Below are positions 47,040 through 57,059 of a stretch of 64,000 bases of DNA, one piece after another. Source of the DNA: Clostridium sp. CX1 (GTDB lineage: Bacteria; Bacillota; Clostridia; Clostridiales; Clostridiaceae). The stretch is from NCBI RefSeq assembly GCF_025398335.1, contig NZ_JAODOO010000001.1, positions 328,331 to 392,330 on the forward strand, written 5' to 3'. Below the pieces are notes generated by a model. The model saw only the letters and a list, made by a program, of their open reading frames with translations. It searched no databases and was not told the origin of the DNA. The translations under genes and the position numbers were made by a program. The stretch's first letter is position 1; the number at the start of each line of letters is the position of its first letter.

Positions 47040-47790
47040 ATCTTAGAAGCCATTCCTCAGCTTCTTCTTTACTTCCATACATTCTAAAATGATTGCCCTT
47101 ATTGGTTTCTAAGGCCATTTCTCTAAATCTGCCTTTTTCCATGATCTCCTGGGGAATGACAGCCACAGTTTTTACACCATAGTTAATAAACTTTTGAAGC
47201 ATATCACCTGCTACTCTAGTCTTAAGCTTGAAGAAGTCTTTAGATAAGGCAGCATAATGGATCATAAGCAGATATGTGTCATGTTCACCGGTTAAAGCTA
47301 CTAGGTCAAGTGCATCATTCTCAGTACTTAAAGGGTTGGTAGCAGAAATCAACTCTATGTATTTTTTATTATTCATTTCTATAATTTGATAATTCATTTT
47401 ATCTTTCTCCTTTATATCTAGATTTTCAAATAACTTTTGACGGGTTTCTCGGACCCAATTCAATTCATTATTATAGGTTGAAATAATATTTTCTGAAATC
47501 CTCTCCCATATAAATCTTTCTCTAGTGCTTCTATTAGGCCAGTGAAGAGCACGTCTGTCTTTTTCCTGCTGCATAACTAACTGCACTTGGAGTTCCTCTT
47601 CATATTTGGAGAGCAATTCATTTAGTTCCTGAGTATTTAACATATCTGACCATGCAAGCTGTATTAAAAATGTCTTTTTTATCTCAGGAGCTTCTGGTGA
47701 TGACATAATCCATTCTTTTAGCTCCTTAAGGCCTTCCTCAGTTATGGTATATAGCTATGGTGTATAGATACTACCTATTATGCTAAGACG
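47038..47790 (-). pseudogene. PadR-DUF4180 fusion gene missing its DNA-binding domain
   Basis: The open frame (47038-47706, 222 residues) begins inside the protein. Its first 100 residues match the C-terminal alpha domain of long PadR regulators (TFLIQLAWSDMLNTQEL, helices to KLFENLD). The last 118 match DUF4180 (MNYQIIEMNNKKYIELI to YGSKEEAEEWLL). Upstream in the same frame YTITEEGLKELKEWI can be read up to a stop at about 47750, where a short repeat of TATA-rich sequence occurs. The helix-turn-helix is gone and an ISL3 remnant lies next to it, so transposition-related deletion is likely. Confidence 0.65.
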
Positions 47791-47866
47791 CTTTTTAGAA
47801 AGTCGAAAGTGATAGTTAATAGCAATGCTTTTAGTAAAATGAATAACATATTAAAATATATCTGCT

Positions 47867-48525
47867 ATGAAAATAGATAAGAATGTTGTCAATATAGGCA
47901 TAGATGATTTTGCATTTAAAAAAAGCAAGAACTATTGTACATTAATATTTGATATGGATAAAAGACAAATACTAGATATATTACCTAGTAGAAATAAAGA
48001 TACAGTTTCCAATTGGCTGAAAAACTACACACACATTAAATCGGTTAGTAGAGATGATTATATAGCCTATGGGAGAAAGGGTTTAAACGTGGAAGTAAAT
48101 TAAACATATTCAAAGAATTGATAATTAAACTCTCTAAAGAATTGATAATTAAACTCTCTTATGAAGAAAAAACGCATCAAGAAATATTTAATATTATAAA
48201 AGAAAAAGGATATGATGGAACACGATTATCTCTCTCTGCATGTATGAGCAGAACTGGCATAAGAAGGAACTCATACACAATAAGACTTGATTATGAAAAT
48301 AAATCTAAGCCTGCAATCATTAATATATTAGAACTAAACTCTTTTATTTCAGGAATGGAAAATGATTTAGTTTCAGTTAAAAACAGCACTAGGACTAGTT
48401 ATACAAACGGCCTTTTAGAAGGCATGGTAAGCAAGGTTAAGAGAATAAAACGTACAAGCTATGAAAGGTGTAAATTTGAATTATTGAGATTGAAGGTATT
48501 GAACTATCAGGAAATATGTGATTGA
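47867..48525 (+). pseudogene. Degenerate ISL3-family transposase
   Basis: Two frames (47867-48103 and 48118-48525) hold pieces of one ISL3 transposase. The first has the DDE-domain start INIGIDDFAFKK-like and LDILPSRNKDTVSNWLK, ending soon after VSRDDYIAYGRKG. The second has the C-terminal part with NSTRTSYTNGLLEGMVSKVK and the closing helix. Catalytic spacing is lost, there is an internal deletion, and terminal repeats were not found. It is inactive. Confidence 0.75.
48113..48160 (+). repeat. 24-bp tandem duplication in the ISL3 remnant
   Basis: A unit starting AAAGAATTGATAATT and ending AACTCTCT occurs twice in a row. It falls at the break between the two transposase fragments. Confidence 0.8.
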
Positions 48526-49002
48526 TAACTTACTTGTATTAACTAAGTAGGCAAGTATATAAATTTTTCACCAAAATTGCGAGAAAACCAAAATTTAAGT
48601 ATAAAATACATAAACTCGCTCCCATCTTTATCAGAGTCATCTTTTTTAGATTTTAATGTCTCTTCATCTAAAATTATATGAGAATTTGAATCTATGATCA
48701 TACATAATATATTCGATTTCTCCTTAGACCGATGTTTGGGCGGAGTTTTTGTTCAGGGGGACTATACTTTTTCATATAATTTAGGATGCTAGCGTTGAGG
48801 TCTAAGGCTTTATGTAATTATATATAGGAAATAACAAAAAATATTTCATAAAGTTTAAAAATAAGTATCTAGATTTACAGGAAAATATGGAAAAACAGAG
48901 TTTTGAGGAATATAATGTAACTATATGAGCAATTTGGTGTAAAAGTAATATTTTACATTAACATCAAGCTGTTATAGCTAAAGTCAGCAAAGGAGTGATT
49001 AT
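48526..49002. other. Upstream region of the cas operon
   Basis: About 480 bases, very AT-rich, that should hold the cas promoter. The RBS AAAGGAGTGATT lies just before cas3. No gene, repeat copy or defensible promoter was found here; a short GC-richer patch at about 48728-48765 is unexplained. Confidence 0.4.
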
Positions 49003-51417
49003 ATGTTTTGTGCTCACATCAATCCAATAACTTTAAAGGAACAGAGTGTTAAAGAACACTTATATAATGTTTCTGCATTGTCCAAGGACCATGGTGCAAA
49101 AATATCACTTAATGCAACAGGAGAATTAATTGGCATTCTTCACGATATGGGAAAAGAAACAGAGCAATTTAATTCCTATATACATTACAGTTCAGCTAAT
49201 CCTAAAGATAAGTCTCTTAAGGGAAAAATCAACCATTCCACAGCAGGAGCTAAGCTTATTTATGGCAACTTTTATAATACAACTAATCAATATGAAAAAA
49301 TCACAGCACAACTTATTTCATTAGCCATTTGTTCCCACCATGGTGGTTTAATAGATTGTCTAGACTTAAGTGGTATGGATGTATTTAATTATAAAATGAA
49401 TACAGATAAAGAAATTTTTTATGAAGAAGCACAATCTAATTTTAAAAATGAGTGCCTTGACATGGAACAGATTAAGAAGTTGTTTAATAAATCTAAAGCT
49501 GAGATAAAATCTATTATTGGTAAAATTAATGCAATACCTATTTCAGATAAAAAAGATATTACTTTGAAATTTAGATTATTTTCAGTAGGATTTTTACAGA
49601 AGTACCTTTTTAGTTCGGTTATAGACGCAGATAGATATGATACATATGCATTTATGGAAGGTGCTGAGCAGCAACATAAAGTTGACAAACCAGCTTTATG
49701 GAATGAACTTGCAGATATACTGGAAAATAAACTAGAAGGTTATCCTAAAGAGACTAAGATGGACTTATTGAGAGAAGAAGTTTCAAGATCTTGTAGGGAT
49801 TTTGCGAAGAACAACACGGGAATATATCAGCTTTCAGTTCCAACAGGTGGTGGAAAAACTCTTTCTAGCTTACGATATGCTATACATCATGCTAAAGAAT
49901 TTAGTAAAGATAGGATTTTATACGTAGTACCTTATACTACAATCATAGAGCAAAATGCTAAGGAAATTAAAGATATTTTAGGTAGAGAGGATATTGTTCT
50001 TGAACATCATTCAAATATTATTATTGATAATGCTGGGGAAGATTATAAACTTTTAACTGAGAGATGGGATAGTCCTATTATTCTTACTACTATGGTTCAG
50101 TTCATGGATACTTTGTTTAGTGGAGGAACACAAGCTATAAGAAGATTACATAACCTGGCAAATTCAATCATCATATTTGATGAAATTCAATCAATTCCAA
50201 TTAAGTGTATTAGTATGTTTAACAGTGCAACTAATTTTTTATCAAATATTTGTAATGCTACTATAGTGCTTTGTACAGCAACGCAACCGCTTTTAGGAAC
50301 AACGGAAATGCCCTTGAAATTAAGTGAACATTCAAATATGGTTCCTAATATTCAAGAAAAATTCAAGGAATTTAAACGTGTGAATTTGATTGACAACAGG
50401 ATTATTGGAGGCTATAGTACAGTTTCTTTGGGAAATTTTGTTTTAGATAAGATGAGATATTTAAAAAGTGTGCTGATAATTTTAAATACTAAAAATTCAG
50501 CAAAAGAACTTTTTAATGAGCTTAAAAAAATGAACAAAGATTTGCCTAAAAAAGATAAGTATTTAATTTTTCATTTAAGTACAAGTATGTGCCCAGCACA
50601 TAGAATGGATGTTCTTAAAGATATAAAAAGTAAGTTAGGTAATGAGAGAGTAATCTGTATAAGTACACAATTGATAGAAGCTGGAGTTAACATCTCTTTT
50701 GAGTGTGTTGTGAGGTCACTTGCGGGGCTTGATAGTATTGCTCAAGCAGCTGGCAGATGTAATCGACATGGAGAAAGAAAATGTAGTGATGTCTTTATAG
50801 TTAATGTTGAAGGTGAAAATGTTGATAAATTAGTTGATATTAAAGAAGGACAAGAATGTACATTAAGGGTACTTGAAGAGTTTAAGAAAAATCCAATGGA
50901 ATTTGATAACGATTTACTTTCTTCAAAAGCTATGGATAGATACTATCAATATTATTTTTATAACAGAAGTGTGGAAATGAACTATACGTTGAAGAAGCCT
51001 AATAATGATAAAACAATGTATGATTTATTATCGACAAATACTGATGGAGTCAGTGCTTTTAGAGGAAGGCATGACACTAATCCAAATTTAATTCTAAAAC
51101 AAGCGTTTAAAACAGCAGGAGATAAGTTTGAGGTAATAGATCAAAAAACAACAGGAGTTATTGTTCCTTACCAAAAGGGTAAAGAAATTATAACTCTTAT
51201 AAATGGGGAATGTTCTTTAAGTGAGTTGAAAACGTATCTAAATAGAGCTCAACAGTATTCTGTTAATTTATTTGATATTGATAAAAGAAAATTAGATGAT
51301 TTAGATGGAATTATTGAATTAAGGAATGGTGGAGTACTTGCTCTTAGAGAGGGTTTCTATAAGGAAGATATAGGTGTAACGCTGGAAAAACAAACAATGG
51401 ACTTTTATAACATATAA
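49003..51417 (+). CDS. cas3: CRISPR-associated helicase-nuclease Cas3 (type I-C)
   Basis: An 804-residue effector that is recruited by Cascade to cut and unwind target DNA. The N-terminal HD nuclease shows GILHDMGKE (H47-D48) and ICSHHGGLID. The helicase shows Walker A SVPTGGGKTLSS (about 278-289), DEAD-type FDEIQSIP, CTATQPLL and motif VI AQAAGRCNRHGE. All key residues are present. It leads a tightly packed operon of seven cas genes. Confidence 0.95.
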   Translation: MFCAHINPITLKEQSVKEHLYNVSALSKDHGAKISLNATGELIGILHDMGKETEQFNSYIHYSSANPKDKSLKGKINHSTAGAKLIYGNFYNTTNQYEKITAQLISLAICSHHGGLIDCLDLSGMDVFNYKMNTDKEIFYEEAQSNFKNECLDMEQIKKLFNKSKAEIKSIIGKINAIPISDKKDITLKFRLFSVGFLQKYLFSSVIDADRYDTYAFMEGAEQQHKVDKPALWNELADILENKLEGYPKETKMDLLREEVSRSCRDFAKNNTGIYQLSVPTGGGKTLSSLRYAIHHAKEFSKDRILYVVPYTTIIEQNAKEIKDILGREDIVLEHHSNIIIDNAGEDYKLLTERWDSPIILTTMVQFMDTLFSGGTQAIRRLHNLANSIIIFDEIQSIPIKCISMFNSATNFLSNICNATIVLCTATQPLLGTTEMPLKLSEHSNMVPNIQEKFKEFKRVNLIDNRIIGGYSTVSLGNFVLDKMRYLKSVLIILNTKNSAKELFNELKKMNKDLPKKDKYLIFHLSTSMCPAHRMDVLKDIKSKLGNERVICISTQLIEAGVNISFECVVRSLAGLDSIAQAAGRCNRHGERKCSDVFIVNVEGENVDKLVDIKEGQECTLRVLEEFKKNPMEFDNDLLSSKAMDRYYQYYFYNRSVEMNYTLKKPNNDKTMYDLLSTNTDGVSAFRGRHDTNPNLILKQAFKTAGDKFEVIDQKTTGVIVPYQKGKEIITLINGECSLSELKTYLNRAQQYSVNLFDIDKRKLDDLDGIIELRNGGVLALREGFYKEDIGVTLEKQTMDFYNI

Positions 51418-51431
51418 AGAAGGTGAGATAA

Positions 51432-52139
51432 GTGGAAAAGAAAAATAGCGTTGAGTTTAAAATTAGTGGACGATATGCACTTTTTACCGATCCTATAAAC
51501 AGAATAGGTGGAGAAAAATTTACATACCAAGTTCCAACCTATCAGGCATTAAAGGGGATACTAGAAAGCGTGTATTGGAAGCCTACAATAATATGGGTAA
51601 TTGATGAGGTAAGAGTTATGAAGTTGATTAAAACTCAATCTCAAGGAATACGCCCTGTGAACTTTAATGGAGGAAATACTCTATCTATTTATACATATCT
51701 ATCAGATGTTGAATATCAAGTAAGAGCTCATTTTGAATGGAATTACAATAGACCTAATTTAGAACAAGATAGAAATGAGAATAAACATTACTTTATAGCT
51801 AAGAGAATGATAAATTGTGGTGGCAGACGAGATATCTTCTTAGGAACAAGGGAATGTCAAGGTTATGTTGAACCATGTAAATTTGGAGAGGGTGAGGGTG
51901 CATACGATAACTATGGCTCACTTTCCTTTGGACTAATGTTTCATGGCTTTGACTACCCAGATGAAACAGGAGAAGACAAGTTAACTGCGAGATTATGGGT
52001 ACCAGTGATGGAAAATGGAGTAATCGAGTTTTTAAAACCAGAGGAATGCACAATTAAAAGAGAGATTTCTTCAATGAAACCTAAGGTGTTTGGTAAAAGT
52101 AATTTCACTGGATTTGAGGAATTTGAAATGGAGGGATAG
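51432..52139 (+). CDS. cas5c: Cas5, type I-C (Cas5d), crRNA-processing nuclease
   Basis: A 235-residue RAMP protein. In type I-C Cas5 replaces Cas6, cutting precursor RNA in the repeat and holding the 5' handle. The start [21 protein letters not shown] and the [25 protein letters not shown] stretch, followed by KMINCGG-type [17 protein letters not shown], mark the family. GTG start at 51432 after GAAGGTGAG. It lies 14 bases after cas3. Confidence 0.93.
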   Translation: MEKKNSVEFKISGRYALFTDPINRIGGEKFTYQVPTYQALKGILESVYWKPTIIWVIDEVRVMKLIKTQSQGIRPVNFNGGNTLSIYTYLSDVEYQVRAHFEWNYNRPNLEQDRNENKHYFIAKRMINCGGRRDIFLGTRECQGYVEPCKFGEGEGAYDNYGSLSFGLMFHGFDYPDETGEDKLTARLWVPVMENGVIEFLKPEECTIKREISSMKPKVFGKSNFTGFEEFEMEG

Positions 52140-52143
52140 TATA

Positions 52144-54048
52144 TTGAGTTGGATTTATAAGCTCTATGAAACTTATGAGAATTGTAACAGTGAAGTAGGC
52201 GTTATAGTAAATAAGGATACAACACCTCTTCTTCCAATAGCACATTCAACGCAAAATGCTCAAATAGAAGTCGTTATTAATGGTGATGGTAATTTGTTAA
52301 GGGCAAAGATTCTAGAAAAAGATGACATTGTCACAATTATTCCTGTAACAGAAGATTCAGCAACTAGAAGTAGTGGAATAGCACCACATCCACTTTGCGA
52401 TAAATTACAATATGTGGCGGGTGACTATGCTAATTATGTTTCTAAGAAAAAGGCTGAAGAATACTATAATAAATATATAGAGCAACTTCAAGGTTGGTGT
52501 AAGAGCCCTTATTCTAATAGAAAGGTAAGTGCAGTTTTAAATTATTTAAAGAAGAAGACTCTAATGACAGATTTAATAAAAAACAAAATATTAGTATGCG
52601 ATGAGGATGGAAATATATCAAAAGGAATAAAGCTTGGAGCAAGTGCTCAAAGTGATGCATTTATAAGGTTTAGAGTTGAAATTCCAAAGGAGGATGAGTC
52701 AGCTGTATGGCTTGATAGTAAAATCTATGAAAGCTATATTAAATATTATTCAAGTATTCAAGAAAGCTCAGATTTGTGTTATGTACGTGGAGAGAAAATT
52801 CCTTGTTCACAAAAACATCCAGCAAAGGTTAGGAACACAGCTGATAAATCAAAGCTAATTTCAGCAAATGACCCTGATGGCTTTACATATCGTGGACGAT
52901 TTGAAGACAAAAATCAAGTGGTTAGCATTGGTTATGAAACCTCACAGAAAGCGCATAATGCCTTACGTTGGCTTATTGATAAACAAGGATATAGAAATGG
53001 CGAGCAGGTAATAGTTGCTTGGGGAACTAAGGATCAGTCTATTCCAGGGATTCTTGAAGATACGGAAGATAGTCTTTTTGGAGAAGATACTATTACCACG
53101 ATTTCAACTGAAAAAGAATTTGCTGAAAGGCTAAATAAGGCTATTGCAGGATATGCTTGTGACTTAGATACAAAGGCTGAAATTATTGTAATGGGATTGG
53201 AGGCCGCAACAACAGGAAGGTTATCCATATCCTATTATAGAGAACTTTATGGTTCAGATTTTTTGTCTAGGATAGAGCGCTGGCATGGAAGTTGTATATG
53301 GAAACATACCTATAAAGAAGTGCAGGATGGATTTAATGAAAAGGGAAAACAGAAGTTTAAGTCTATTACTTTTATAGGAGCACCATCACCAAGAGATATA
53401 GCTCTAACAGCTTATGGCAATAAAATAAACGACAAGCTTAAAAAGGCAACCATAGAGAGATTGTTACCATGCATTATTGATAATTCTAGATTACCATATG
53501 ATATTGTGAATTCAGCAGTAAATCGTGCTTCAAATCCAGTTTTAATGGAAAAGTGGGAATGGGAAAAAACACTAACTATAACTTGTGCTTTAGTGAAAAA
53601 ATATAGATATGATAAGTTTAAGGAGGAATGGAGAATGGCACTTGATGAAAATCAGACTGATAGAAGTTATTTATTTGGTAGACTTTTAGCAGTAGCACAG
53701 CAAATAGAAGAATGGGCATTAAGTACTACAGGAGAAAAGAGAGATACTAATGCAGAAAGATTAATGCATCAGTTTAAGCTTCATCCATATAAGACTTGGG
53801 GGATTATTACAGATAAACTTAAACCATATGTATCTAGATTAGGAGCAAAAGGTGTAAACTTAGTAGAGTTAATGACAAAAATTAATTCTATGCTTTCGTT
53901 TGAAGAATTTACAAGTTCTAAGCAATTAAATGACAGCTATATCTTGGGATATTATTGCCAAAGACAGGTTTTTATTGATGAAAAAAATCAAAGAATTCAA
54001 GAAGCAGTAGAAAAAAAGCTAAATAAAATAAGCGAAAAGGGGAAATAA
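52144..54048 (+). CDS. cas8c: Cas8c (Csd1), large Cascade subunit
   Basis: A 634-residue large subunit that reads the PAM and helps open target DNA. The Csd1 start MSWIYKLYETYENC is preceded by GGAGGG, so TTG 52144 is used; the frame open from 52090 overlaps cas5 and has no site. Family segments HNALRWLIDKQGYRNGEQ and VAWGTKDQSIPG are present. Full length suggests it is active; an internal start may also give Cas11c, as known for I-C systems. Confidence 0.92.
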   Translation: MSWIYKLYETYENCNSEVGVIVNKDTTPLLPIAHSTQNAQIEVVINGDGNLLRAKILEKDDIVTIIPVTEDSATRSSGIAPHPLCDKLQYVAGDYANYVSKKKAEEYYNKYIEQLQGWCKSPYSNRKVSAVLNYLKKKTLMTDLIKNKILVCDEDGNISKGIKLGASAQSDAFIRFRVEIPKEDESAVWLDSKIYESYIKYYSSIQESSDLCYVRGEKIPCSQKHPAKVRNTADKSKLISANDPDGFTYRGRFEDKNQVVSIGYETSQKAHNALRWLIDKQGYRNGEQVIVAWGTKDQSIPGILEDTEDSLFGEDTITTISTEKEFAERLNKAIAGYACDLDTKAEIIVMGLEAATTGRLSISYYRELYGSDFLSRIERWHGSCIWKHTYKEVQDGFNEKGKQKFKSITFIGAPSPRDIALTAYGNKINDKLKKATIERLLPCIIDNSRLPYDIVNSAVNRASNPVLMEKWEWEKTLTITCALVKKYRYDKFKEEWRMALDENQTDRSYLFGRLLAVAQQIEEWALSTTGEKRDTNAERLMHQFKLHPYKTWGIITDKLKPYVSRLGAKGVNLVELMTKINSMLSFEEFTSSKQLNDSYILGYYCQRQVFIDEKNQRIQEAVEKKLNKISEKGK

Positions 54049-54051
54049 ATC

Positions 54052-54909
54052 ATGAGTAAATTTAATAACAAAATTGACTTTGCAGTTGTTATTTCTGTAA
54101 AAAATGCGAACCCAAACGGTGATCCTTTGAATGGAAATAGACCTAGAGAGAATTATGAAGGTCATGGGGAAATTTCTGATGTTTGTATTAAAAGAAAAAT
54201 CAGAAATCGCTTACAGGACATGGGACAAGCAATATTTGTTCAATCAGATGAAAGAAGATCAGATGGTTTTAGAAGTTTAAAGGATAGAGCAGATGGTTGT
54301 GCAGAACTTAAAAAGCTAAGTAAGGATAAGGAGAAATATGCAGCATTAGCTTGTGAAAAATGGATTGATGTTAGGAGCTTTGGACAAGTATTTGCGTTTA
54401 AAGCAGGTGATGATAACTCAGTTTCAATAGGCATAAGAGGACCTGTATCAATACATTCAGCGGTAAGCGTTTCACCAATTGAAATATCAAGTATGCAAAT
54501 TACGAAAAGTGTTAATGGGGAAACTGGTAAAGATCCAGATAAGAAAAGTGCAGACACGATGGGTATGAAGCATAGAGTAGAGTTTGGAGTTTATGTTATC
54601 TATGGAAGCATTAACACTCAACTAGCAGAAAAGACAGGATTCAATGAAGAAGATAGTGAGTTTATTAAAAAGGCGCTCATTACACTTTTCGAAAATGATT
54701 GTTCATCAGCACGTCCAGATGGAAGTATGGAGGTTTACAAGGTATACTGGTGGAAGCATAACTCACAAATCGGCCAATATTCTTCTGCGAAAGTCCATAG
54801 AAGTCTAAAATTAGTGCCAACTGCTGAAATACCAAAAAGTATTAATGATTATAGTGTATCTAATGAAGCCTTAGATGGATTAGTACCAGAGATTTACGAT
54901 GGAATATAG
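54052..54909 (+). CDS. cas7c: Cas7, type I-C (Csd2), Cascade backbone
   Basis: A 285-residue RAMP protein whose copies form the crRNA-binding filament. The family opening is ISVKNANPNGDPLNGNRPR, followed by SDVCIKRKIRNRLQ; SIGIRGPVSIHSAVSVSPIEI and the closing half with FENDCSSARPDG are typical. RBS AAGGGGAA precedes it. The 3' end overlaps cas4 by 11 bases. Confidence 0.94.
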   Translation: MSKFNNKIDFAVVISVKNANPNGDPLNGNRPRENYEGHGEISDVCIKRKIRNRLQDMGQAIFVQSDERRSDGFRSLKDRADGCAELKKLSKDKEKYAALACEKWIDVRSFGQVFAFKAGDDNSVSIGIRGPVSIHSAVSVSPIEISSMQITKSVNGETGKDPDKKSADTMGMKHRVEFGVYVIYGSINTQLAEKTGFNEEDSEFIKKALITLFENDCSSARPDGSMEVYKVYWWKHNSQIGQYSSAKVHRSLKLVPTAEIPKSINDYSVSNEALDGLVPEIYDGI

Positions 54910-55564
54910 AGAGGAAGATTATCTTCTATTATCTGGTATACAGCACTTTGCATTTTGTAAACGTCAATGGGCATTAATACATATTGAACAGCAGTGGCAA
55001 GAAAATCTCCGTACAGTTGAAGGAGGGATTTTTCATGAGAAAGCTCATGACAATACCTTGGCAGAAAAACGTGGCGATTTAATAATTTCTAGAGGAATGT
55101 CAATTTTTTCTCGTTCGTTAGGAATTACAGGAACCTGTGATATTGTAGAATTGCACAAAAGTGTAAAAGGTATAAGTATATTCGGCAGGGAGGGTACTTA
55201 TAGGCCAATCCCTGTGGAGTATAAAAAAGGAAAGCCTAAAGAAAATGATTCTGATGCATTGCAGTTATGTGCACAGGCAATATGCCTAGAGGAAATGTTA
55301 TTATGTGAAATTCCAGAAGCATTTTTGTTCTATGGAGAAACAAAACGGAGGCTTAAAATTGTCCTAGATATTGAGTTACGTGAAAGAGTTAGAACTATGA
55401 CAAAGGAAATGCACCAATTATATGATAAAAGATATACACCTAAAGTAAAGTTATCTAAAAGTTGTAAGGCATGTTCGTTATCTGAAATTTGTGTTCCAAA
55501 GCTATGCAAGAATCCATCAGTTGATAACTATATAAGCGAAAATCTGTTGGAGGTTGAGAAATGA
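54899..55564 (+). CDS. cas4: Cas4, PAM-selecting spacer-acquisition nuclease
   Basis: A 221-residue 4Fe-4S exonuclease that trims prespacers and ensures correct PAM orientation. The first Cys is in IQHFAFCKRQWALIH and the last three in SKSCKACSLSEICVPKLC. The nuclease core is PVEYKKGKPKENDSDALQLCAQA. It overlaps both cas7 and cas1, so expression is coupled. Confidence 0.93.
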   Translation: MEYREEDYLLLSGIQHFAFCKRQWALIHIEQQWQENLRTVEGGIFHEKAHDNTLAEKRGDLIISRGMSIFSRSLGITGTCDIVELHKSVKGISIFGREGTYRPIPVEYKKGKPKENDSDALQLCAQAICLEEMLLCEIPEAFLFYGETKRRLKIVLDIELRERVRTMTKEMHQLYDKRYTPKVKLSKSCKACSLSEICVPKLCKNPSVDNYISENLLEVEK

Positions 55565-56592
55565 GAAAATTACTTAACACTTTATATGTTACTTCCCAAA
55601 ATACTTATTTATCTCTAGATGGAGAAAATGTTGTAATTCTAAAGGAAGAAATAGAGGTATTAAGAATACCGTTTCATAATCTTGAAGGCATTGTTACATT
55701 TGGTTATACTGGTGCAAGTCCGGCACTAATGGGTGCTTGTGCAAAACGTAATATAGCATTAAGTTTCATGACACAAAGTGGTAAATTTCTGGCTAGGGTA
55801 GTTGGTGAAGTTAGAGGTAATGTAACACTTAGAAAAACTCAGTATAGAATTTCAGATAGCTTGGAGGAAAGTAATAAAATTTCCAGAAATTTTATTATAG
55901 GCAAGATTTTCAACACAAGGTGGATAATTGAACGTGCAACTCGAGACTATGCAATGAGACTTGATGTGGATAAATTAAAAGGTATTTCTAAGACTCTTTC
56001 GAATTCCATAAAACTGGTTGAGAGAAGTGAAAATTTAGAACAACTTCGTGGTTTTGAAGGGGAGGCAGCATCACAATATTTTAGTGTATTTAACGATTTA
56101 ATTCTTCAACAAAAAGAGGCATTTTATTTTAATGGTAGGAACAAGAGACCACCTCTAGACAATGTAAATGCCATGTTATCATTTGTATATACACTCTTAG
56201 CACATGATGTTGCAGCAGCATTGGAAACAGTAGGTCTAGACCCGTACGTTGGATTCTTACATCGGGATAGACCAGGAAGGATTTCACTGGCACTTGATAT
56301 GATGGAAGAACTACGCTCAGTTTATGCAGATAGATTTGTTATATCAATGATTAATAAGAGAGAAGTAAATGCAAAAGGATTTACACAAAAAGAAAATGGA
56401 GCGGTTATAATGGATGATGATACAAGAAAAGTTATTCTAAAGGCATGGCAGAACAAAAAACAAGATGTAATTACACATCCATTTTTAAAGGAAAAATTAG
56501 AGTGGGGACTTGTACCGTATACACAGGCAATGTTATTAGCACGATATATTCGTGGTGATCTAGATGGGTATCCTCCATTTATGTGGAAGTAG
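55561..56592 (+). CDS. cas1: Cas1 integrase (type I-C)
   Basis: A 343-residue spacer integrase. The expected acidic and His residues lie in GFEGEAASQYF (Glu), VGFLHRDRPGRISLALDMMEELR (His, Asp), which is intact. It acts with Cas2 at the leader end of the array. The stop lies just inside the start region of cas2. Confidence 0.95.
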   Translation: MRKLLNTLYVTSQNTYLSLDGENVVILKEEIEVLRIPFHNLEGIVTFGYTGASPALMGACAKRNIALSFMTQSGKFLARVVGEVRGNVTLRKTQYRISDSLEESNKISRNFIIGKIFNTRWIIERATRDYAMRLDVDKLKGISKTLSNSIKLVERSENLEQLRGFEGEAASQYFSVFNDLILQQKEAFYFNGRNKRPPLDNVNAMLSFVYTLLAHDVAAALETVGLDPYVGFLHRDRPGRISLALDMMEELRSVYADRFVISMINKREVNAKGFTQKENGAVIMDDDTRKVILKAWQNKKQDVITHPFLKEKLEWGLVPYTQAMLLARYIRGDLDGYPPFMWK

Positions 56593-56600
56593 GTGATGAA

Positions 56601-56891
56601 ATGTTAGTATTGATAACCTACGATGTAAATACAGAGACAGCGGCTGGAAGAAAACGCTTAAGAATGGTGGCAAAACAATGTGTTAACTACGGACAGCGTG
56701 TGCAGAATTCGGTATTTGAATGTGTAGCAGATGCAGCTAAATGCCGCGAGATAGAGCACAAACTGGAACAAATTATTGATAAGGATAAAGATAGCTTAAG
56801 ATTTTATTACTTAGGAAATAATTATAAAAGCAAAGTTGTACACATAGGTGCAAAAGAGTCATTTGATGTAGAAGGAACACTTATAGTATAA
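56601..56891 (+). CDS. cas2: Cas2 (type I-C)
   Basis: A 96-residue ferredoxin-fold protein. It begins MLVLITYDVNTETAAGRKRL and continues VAKQCVNYGQRVQNSVFEC, exactly the family pattern. ATG 56601 is used because TAGGTGATG lies just upstream; a longer frame from 56583 overlaps cas1 more. It bridges two Cas1 dimers for spacer integration. Confidence 0.94.
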   Translation: MLVLITYDVNTETAAGRKRLRMVAKQCVNYGQRVQNSVFECVADAAKCREIEHKLEQIIDKDKDSLRFYYLGNNYKSKVVHIGAKESFDVEGTLIV

Positions 56892-57059
56892 TGCGAATGT
56901 GAAGTAACCATAAAATCACCATATCTTTCGCACCTAAAAAAGTACTAAAAATTGCATGTGAAAAATAAAATATTAGATTGGAGATGATTATTTAGAGATT
57001 AAAACTGCAAAAAACGACTTGAAAGCTGAGAAGTTGATAACTTTTAGGTTATTTTTGCT
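56892..57059 (+). promoter_or_regulatory. CRISPR leader
   Basis: The 168 AT-rich bases between cas2 and the first repeat are in the position of the leader that drives array transcription and marks new-spacer insertion. No promoter boxes stand out clearly. Confidence 0.7.

Noticed and set aside
49003..56891. A novel CRISPR subtype
   Set aside because: Gene order and content (cas3-cas5-cas8c-cas7-cas4-cas1-cas2) and the repeat ending GTGGATTGAAAT are those of ordinary type I-C.
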